Below the pieces are notes generated by a model. It worked only from the letters and a program-made list of their open reading frames with translations. It was not told the DNA's origin and made no database searches. A program made the translations under genes and the position numbers. From Acidianus hospitalis (GTDB taxonomy: Archaea > Thermoproteota > Thermoprotei_A > Sulfolobales > Sulfolobaceae), in assembly GCA_046533895.1 (NCBI GenBank), contig JAWDOK010000003.1, positions 131,566-195,565 on the forward strand: 64,000 bases of DNA. The letters run 5' to 3'. This document shows, piece after piece, positions 58,701 to 64,000 of this stretch. Position 1 is the stretch's first letter; each line of letters begins with the position of its first letter.

Positions 58701-59989
58701 GGAACAAGTCTTTTCTTATCCCTTGGGAATAACGAGATCTCTTTTACGTTTTGTAATCCAGTGAAAAGCATCATTAGTCTTTGTACTCCTATTCCCACAC
58801 CGGCATGAGGAGGCATTCCATAGTCAAACCATTTTAAGAAGAACTCAAAACTTGCTATATTTAGCCCTCTAGTCTTTAATTCTTCTTCTAGAACTTCCCT
58901 CTTGTAGTTTCTACTGCTTCCAGAGGCTATCTCAACCCATCTATAAATTAAATCAAAGCTTTCGCTTAATTCAGGATTATTACTTTTCCTTCTTGTGTAA
59001 AATGGTCTAGCAGTAGAAGGCCAATCAATTATGAAATATAAATCTTCATTTAATTTCTGGTGGAGAATTCTTTGCTCCGGTGTTCCTATATCGTCCCCAA
59101 ATTTTATATTAACTCCAGCGCTTTGCAATATCTCTATTGCTTCCGAATAGGTTATTCTCTTAATAGGTTTTTTAATTTCTGGTAAAGTATGATTGAGTAT
59201 TTTCAATTCTTTTTGACAATTACTCCTTACTCTATTTACCATAAAGTCTAATGTATTTTCAACGATATCCATTATATCATTATAATCTGCAAACGCTACT
59301 TCAATATCTGCACTTAAGAATTCTGATAAGTGATAAGGAGTATCAGACTCTTCAGCTCTCCACGCAGGAGCTACTTCGAACACTCTTTCAATTGTTCCTG
59401 CTAATAGTTCCTTGTAAAGCTGTGGACTTTGAGCTAAGAATGCCTCTTTGCCAAAATATATAACTGGAAATAGCTGTGCGCCCCCTTCAGTCGCAGTAGC
59501 AATTATCTTAGGTGTAAAAATTTCAACAAATTTTTGCGAGTATAGATACTCTCTAAAGGCTCTTATAGCCTCAGACTGTATTTTTATCACAGCTTCCATT
59601 TCCAACCTTCTTAGATCCAATAGCCTTTCCCTAAGTCTAGTGTCTAAATCTGCGTTTACTTTACCAGAAACGTCCAACGGAAGAGGAGCTTTTGCTTTAC
59701 TTAAAATTTCAAGTTCATTTGCATGTATTTCTACTCCGTTTGGAGCTCTCTTATCAGCTTTTACTACACCTTTAACTAAGATCACTGATTCTTGAGTTAA
59801 ATCTTTACTTAATTCAAAAGCTTTCGTATTACTTTTATCAATAACTATTTGACCTAAGCCTGACCTATCTCTAAGTAATATAAATTTCTTTCCTCCTAGA
59901 TCTCTTATAGTGTGAACCCAGCCTGCCACTGTAACTTCTTTCCCATCTTGCTCTGGAGATATTTCTGATACAAAATCGGACTTAAGCAT
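58697..59989 (-). CDS. aspS: Aspartyl-tRNA synthetase (archaeal, probably for tRNA-Asp/Asn)
   Basis: 430-residue class IIb synthetase. An N-terminal OB anticodon domain (about 1-105, WVHTIRDLGGKKFILLRDR) precedes the catalytic core with motif 2 in FEVAPAWRAEESDTPYHLSEF and motif 3 in GVGIGVQRLMML. Archaeal enzymes of this length without AsnRS are often non-discriminating; no AsnRS is visible here, but the window is small. It starts 1 nt after the KH-protein stop. Confidence 0.95.
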   Translation of the reverse strand: MLKSDFVSEISPEQDGKEVTVAGWVHTIRDLGGKKFILLRDRSGLGQIVIDKSNTKAFELSKDLTQESVILVKGVVKADKRAPNGVEIHANELEILSKAKAPLPLDVSGKVNADLDTRLRERLLDLRRLEMEAVIKIQSEAIRAFREYLYSQKFVEIFTPKIIATATEGGAQLFPVIYFGKEAFLAQSPQLYKELLAGTIERVFEVAPAWRAEESDTPYHLSEFLSADIEVAFADYNDIMDIVENTLDFMVNRVRSNCQKELKILNHTLPEIKKPIKRITYSEAIEILQSAGVNIKFGDDIGTPEQRILHQKLNEDLYFIIDWPSTARPFYTRRKSNNPELSESFDLIYRWVEIASGSSRNYKREVLEEELKTRGLNIASFEFFLKWFDYGMPPHAGVGIGVQRLMMLFTGLQNVKEISLFPRDKKRLVP

Positions 59990-60496
59990 TTACTCAACCC
60001 TTATCTTAACTCTTGTATCATGAATCTTTGATAAAGCTGATTCTAAGATGTTAGAGTCAGCAGGCAATAATTTCCTTTCGCTTTTTGAAACTCTTATCAC
60101 GTATTGAACAGAACCGTCGGGCAACCATACTGTATTAACTCCTAAAACTCTTGCAGGTGAAAGTAATTGTATTGCACTATTCTTAATATTGTTAGTTTTT
60201 TCTACTATCCTTACTTTCATATGAAGTTTATCTTGTAGAGCTTTGGCAACCTTTATCCACTTTTGTATTGTCATAGATGGGCCACTCCCAACTAAAAGGA
60301 TTAAAAGATCATTTACCTTAATTGCCTTATAATATGTTGAATCTTTCAATTCTTTAAATTGAGTTTCCTCTAATTCTAAAAGAGCTTGCATTACCTTTAC
60401 TTCAAAACTGTCTACCTCTCCACTATCTACAAGACTCTGGCATCTATTGCAAAGCAGACCACTTTTTACGCATAAATAATCAAGGGGAATTTTCAT
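59990..60496 (-). CDS. KH-like RNA-binding protein with N-terminal zinc knuckle (NusA-like)
   Basis: 168 residues. The opening DYLCVKSGLLCNRCQSLVDSGEV provides three cysteines (two in CNRC). A helical section follows, then one or two KH-like units (LILLVGSGPSMTIQKW, and KNSAIQLLSPARVLGVN). I match it to an archaeal family annotated as NusA-like/KH proteins. Probably RNA binding in transcription or ribosome assembly. Cotranscribed with aspS. Confidence 0.65.
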   Translation of the reverse strand: MKIPLDYLCVKSGLLCNRCQSLVDSGEVDSFEVKVMQALLELEETQFKELKDSTYYKAIKVNDLLILLVGSGPSMTIQKWIKVAKALQDKLHMKVRIVEKTNNIKNSAIQLLSPARVLGVNTVWLPDGSVQYVIRVSKSERKLLPADSNILESALSKIHDTRVKIRVE

Positions 60497-60542
60497 CCAA
60501 ATCCACGCTCCACTATTACCGCAATATTTATGAATCTTGTCA

Positions 60543-60552
60543 GATATATAAG
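60543..60552 (+). promoter_or_regulatory. TATA box of the L40e gene
   Basis: GATATATAAG lies about 21 bp before the ATG at 60568. A second TATATAAA directly touches the ATG and is too close to act as the promoter of this gene. Confidence 0.4.
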
Positions 60553-60567
60553 TAGCGGGTTATATAA

Positions 60568-60724
60568 ATGCCTATTACCGACCCTGAAAAGCTCAGAATA
60601 GTCCAAGAAAGAGTGTTCATTAAAAAAGTTTGTAGAAACTGCGGTGCTTTAAACTCAATAAGAGCTACCAAATGCAGAAGATGCCACAGTAGGAATTTAA
60701 GAATCAAAAAGAAAGAACTACCGG

Positions 60725-60738
<14 letters not shown>
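60568..60738 (+). CDS. rpl40e: Ribosomal protein L40e
   Basis: 56 residues: MPITDPEKLRIVQERVF, then a zinc knuckle with CRNCG and CRRCH, and a basic tail ending ELPAKKA. It is the small zinc-binding large-subunit protein L40e. Probably leaderless. The last 14 nt overlap the convergent nucleotidyltransferase gene. Confidence 0.95.
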
Positions 60739-61288
<550 letters not shown>

Positions 61289-61409
61289 TTAGCTCACAAG
61301 CTTATGATAGCAAAATCTTCTATATTTTTAACTTATCCTACCCTGTGGCTACAATGACCTTAATCTTAAATTTAAATTTTTTAAACACCGTTAATTTTCT
61401 GGTGATTAT

Positions 61410-63032
61410 TTGAGTACACCTAAAAGAAAGGAAGAAACTGTAGGAAAAGAAATGACTGGAGACGAAGCTTTAGCTTACGTTTTAAAAGAAATAGGTACAA
61501 AAAAAGTATTTACTACAGTTAGTCTTCCCGAAAATTTAAGAGAAAGGCTGAAAGAATACGAAATAGAGCAAGATATTTCATTAAATTCAAGAGACGCGTT
61601 ACTTTTAGCAGAAACTTATGCAATGGAAAATAATACTGCAGGAGTGGTAATTCAGATCCCTGGCACAGAAATACTTAACGGAATCGATGTAATAGCACAA
61701 GCTTACGCTGATTCAGTTCCTCTTTTAATTATAGGTAGTTTAAGATCATATAGAGACGTAGGTAGAGCTAGAATAGGAGAATTAAGAACTCCAGATGACC
61801 TAAGCTCTACCTTAGCTCCAATTACCAAATTGAGAGAAAGAGCAATAAGTATCGAGGAAATAACGGTAACTGTAGAGAAGGCAAATAAAGAGGCTTTAAG
61901 CAATAGACCAAGGCCAGCCTTCGTTGAAATAGCAGAAGATCTTTTCAAGATGAAGGCTTACCCACTGTCTCCTGCAGAACAAAAGCCTGAAAAGAGAACA
62001 CCAGATAAGAATACTGTAGCAAAAGTAGCAGAGGTTTTATCAAACTCTAAGCTTCCAGTAATAGTCTCTGGATATGGTGTTATAACTAGCGGGGCTTATA
62101 ACGAATTAATGGAGCTTGCAGAACTACTTGATGCACCAGTAATTACTACAATAAAAGGCAAAGGAAGTTTTCCAGCATCTCACCAACTTTTTGCAGGCGA
62201 AGGATTAGGTATAATAGGGACTGATATAGGCAATAAGCTTCTGGCAGAAGCCGATTCAATACTTTTCTTAGGTACTAGATTAACTCAATTGTCTACAGGA
62301 GGGTGGTCAATGAAATTCAAGGGATTTACAATGCATAATAGCATTGATGGCGAAGATATAGGAAAAGTAATAATGCCCCATTTACCCATAGTGGCAGACA
62401 CTGGTCTATTTCTAAAAGAGCTACTCGTATTACTAAAGCAGAAGATTAAAGATAAAATTGATAGAGGTATTAGGTACGAAATACTTAGATCTAAAAAGGA
62501 ACCAGAATTAAGAGCTCATAGCGGATTATGGCCTTGGGATGTAGTTAAGACGCTAATGGACTTCAAGTTTAGTAAAATCTTTGTAGACTTGTCTGCAGTG
62601 ACTTTCGACATGATAAGGTATCCTGTTGAGAAACCAGTGTGGTTCACTTCAGAAAGTATTATTTCCAAAGGTATAGGAATAGCGGGAGTTATACAATCTA
62701 AGGATAAAAACGCTTTAGGAGTAACAGACTTACCTTCAATTACTAGAAACTTAGGATTATTACAATCAAAGAAAGATGAAGCTAAAGGAACATTAATAAT
62801 ATTTAATGACAAAGCTTCCACATACCTTGATACTACGGCCTCTGATGCACCTACAATAAAAAGAAGCTGGTCATCGATTAACATAGATTTAAAATTCTTA
62901 GGTGCAATTGACGTAAATTCTACTGCAGAATTAAAAGAAGCGTTGAATAATAATGAAGGAGATAATAAACTTAGGATTATAAATGTAAATATTGATCCAC
63001 AATACGACTCTTCTGTTCTCATAAGGATGTGA
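61410..63032 (+). CDS. Acetolactate-synthase-like protein lacking TPP motifs
   Basis: 540 residues with the three-domain layout of TPP enzymes such as acetolactate synthase. YAMENNTAGVVIQIPGTE and AQAYADSVPLLIIG align with the PYR domain, and VIVSGYGV with the central domain. The catalytic glutamate position (HEQ in active enzymes) reads S-R-D, and the GDG...N motif of the PP domain is replaced by GVTDLPSITRN. Hence probably not a TPP enzyme; perhaps regulatory. The TTG start at 61410 follows GGTGAT by 3 nt. Confidence 0.7.
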   Translation: MSTPKRKEETVGKEMTGDEALAYVLKEIGTKKVFTTVSLPENLRERLKEYEIEQDISLNSRDALLLAETYAMENNTAGVVIQIPGTEILNGIDVIAQAYADSVPLLIIGSLRSYRDVGRARIGELRTPDDLSSTLAPITKLRERAISIEEITVTVEKANKEALSNRPRPAFVEIAEDLFKMKAYPLSPAEQKPEKRTPDKNTVAKVAEVLSNSKLPVIVSGYGVITSGAYNELMELAELLDAPVITTIKGKGSFPASHQLFAGEGLGIIGTDIGNKLLAEADSILFLGTRLTQLSTGGWSMKFKGFTMHNSIDGEDIGKVIMPHLPIVADTGLFLKELLVLLKQKIKDKIDRGIRYEILRSKKEPELRAHSGLWPWDVVKTLMDFKFSKIFVDLSAVTFDMIRYPVEKPVWFTSESIISKGIGIAGVIQSKDKNALGVTDLPSITRNLGLLQSKKDEAKGTLIIFNDKASTYLDTTASDAPTIKRSWSSINIDLKFLGAIDVNSTAELKEALNNNEGDNKLRIINVNIDPQYDSSVLIRM

Positions 63033-63143
63033 AATTATAATATTTGATTGATAGGACTTTTTATAGTTTATACACAATTATATTTATTATGATAATATCT
63101 TTTTAAATGAAAATACGCTGATTCACTTATAAATGATAAAGTA

Positions 63144-63491
63144 TTGTTCGTATTCATGACCGGAAGAGAAAATTTTGCTAAATTATTAGCAAACATTGGC
63201 ATGGCAACTAAAATGAAAACTGCAGATCCGCAACTTACCGTAGAACTTATCTTTCTTACGCCTGCAGTAGAAACCTTAAACAAGAGGCAAGTAATGTTTA
63301 AGCCAGTGTTAGAAGCAATAAAAGAAGCAAAGAAAACTGGTATTAAAATTGTAGCATGCGAAGTAGCTATGGCCAATGTAGGTTTGCAAAAAGAAGATAT
63401 TGAATATGGATTAGTAGACGAATTTGCGTCAGTAGGAGGTCTTTACGTTTTGCAAAAAATAAAGGAAGGGTATGAAGTTTTAACAATATAA
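63144..63491 (+). CDS. DsrE/DsrF-family protein
   Basis: 115 residues from TTG 63144. The fold segments FVFMTGRENFAKLLANIGMA, VELIFLTPAVETL and IKIVACEVAMANVG, with a conserved cysteine near 81, fit the DsrE-like sulfur-relay family. Sulfolobales use such proteins in sulfur trafficking and thiosulfate transfer; the partner is not in view. The start is uncertain: ATG 63156 is possible, and an in-frame ATA at 63129 lies 25 bp after TTTTTAAAT. Confidence 0.75.
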   Translation: MFVFMTGRENFAKLLANIGMATKMKTADPQLTVELIFLTPAVETLNKRQVMFKPVLEAIKEAKKTGIKIVACEVAMANVGLQKEDIEYGLVDEFASVGGLYVLQKIKEGYEVLTI

Positions 63492-63640
63492 GGTTATAGA
63501 TAAGTACTCATAAGCTAGAGTTAATTTTATTATAATTTTCTATTATTTATTATGTTTTACGACTATCTTTGTTTAATTTATATATACATCACGTAAATGT
63601 ATACTGAGAATAAAATTAGAGCATAAGTATAACAATATAA
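63492..63640. other. AT-rich intergenic region
   Basis: About 150 bp with runs of A/T and no frame or RNA pattern that I can name. It separates the dsrE-like gene from the EamA relic. Confidence 0.3.
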
Positions 63641-63641
63641 T

Positions 63642-63868
63642 GTGGTAATAGTTACTATATCTGCGTTAGTTAATACTTTATTAACTTTCCATGATATAAT
63701 ATACCTACTAAAATAAGTGTTCAATTATCATCAATTCTAAGCTATCTAGATCCAGTATTCGCAATGTTATTTGCATTTATATTTTTGCATTAAGTACTAA
63801 CTTTAATATCATTAATAGGTGGAATATTAATAATAATTAGTGGAATATTTTCAGTGAATGAAAGATAA
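63642..63868 (+). pseudogene. Decayed EamA/DMT transporter C-terminus
   Basis: One frame reads VIVTISALVNTLLTFHDIIY. After a shift, another reads ISVQLSSILSYLDPVFAMLF, then a TAA, then VLTLISLIGGILIIISGIFS with VNER and stop at 63866-63868. This is the last two or three helices of a DMT-superfamily (EamA) permease with a frameshift near 63705 and an in-frame stop near 63790. The N-terminal half is absent. Not functional. Confidence 0.65.
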
Positions 63869-63881
63869 TATAACCTCAAAG

Positions 63882-63956
<75 letters not shown>

Positions 63957-64000
63957 CTTTTACAAGATATTAAAAGCTATTTTGGTTTAAAAAATTAAAT

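Noticed and set aside
62516..63022. 168-codon minus-strand frame opposite the TPP-like gene
   Set aside because: Antisense shadow in AT-rich code with no family features.

Overview
The window looks like the chromosome of a member of the Sulfolobales (thermoacidophilic Crenarchaeota; Acidianus, Sulfurisphaera and Sulfolobus are the nearest fits I can suggest without a search). The DNA is AT-rich, and many first genes of operons have a TATA box 22-27 bp before the start codon (leaderless mRNA). Genes inside operons instead use a GGTGAT Shine-Dalgarno sequence. The 5S rRNA gene stands alone, and the gene set is crenarchaeal: archaeal GluRS, Lhr helicase, CDC48/VAT, SmAP, FEN1, PDO and archaeal AdoMet synthetase.

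Layout. 0-5.3 kb: endonuclease III, a SerK/ParB-like protein, a membrane glycosyltransferase and an Lhr helicase. 5.2-15.4 kb: a JAMM protease with a CBS regulator, Sulfolobales-specific proteins, an aminotransferase, a CinA-like protein, a hydrolase, both PheRS subunits and an UPF0173 metallo-hydrolase. 15.4-21.5 kb: methionine aminopeptidase, a DUF1512-like protein, 5S rRNA, an HD phosphohydrolase, phosphoglycolate phosphatase and GluRS. 21.5-25.0 kb is the accessory patch. It holds a TnpB-like C-terminal relic, an SSV-type integrase N-terminal relic running into tRNA-Asn, the L7Ae gene with a candidate K-turn leader, a decayed gene of unknown function split by an IS200/IS605-type relic, and initiator tRNA-Met. 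25.1-43 kb is core metabolism and information processing: GlmM-like mutase, Trm112-like protein, hexulose-phosphate synthase, CTP synthase, SmAP, AdoMet synthetase, DUF460, RIO2, NFACT/Rqc2, EMC6-like protein, Mut7-C, AMMECR1, PDO, dCTP deaminase, DNA ligase and an MBL nuclease. 43-47.4 kb is an operon of two flavoproteins and a phosphodiesterase. 47.4-53 kb is a complete early tetrapyrrole operon (met8-hemA-hemB-hemL-hemC-hemD). 53-60.5 kb holds FEN1, a small winged-helix protein, CDC48, aEF1-beta, Pth2, TruD, AspRS and a KH protein. 60.5-64 kb holds L40e, a nucleotidyltransferase, a degenerate TPP-enzyme homologue, DsrE, a dead EamA transporter and tRNA-Val.

The most striking observation is a pair of genes with no AUG, GUG or UUG where their conserved N-termini begin. 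fen1 appears to start at ATA (54105, minus strand) and truD at ATT (57594, plus strand). Each lies exactly 5 nt after a perfect GGTGAT Shine-Dalgarno sequence that also encodes Gly-Asp near the C-terminus of the upstream protein. For truD, a standard gene finder would return only the last 197 of 368 residues and lose the catalytic aspartate. Other points worth checking are the K-turn that encloses the Shine-Dalgarno of the L7Ae mRNA, a candidate C/D-box sRNA between dcd and lig, one TATA element placed to serve both NFACT and EMC6-like genes, and an acetolactate-synthase-like protein that has lost its TPP motifs.
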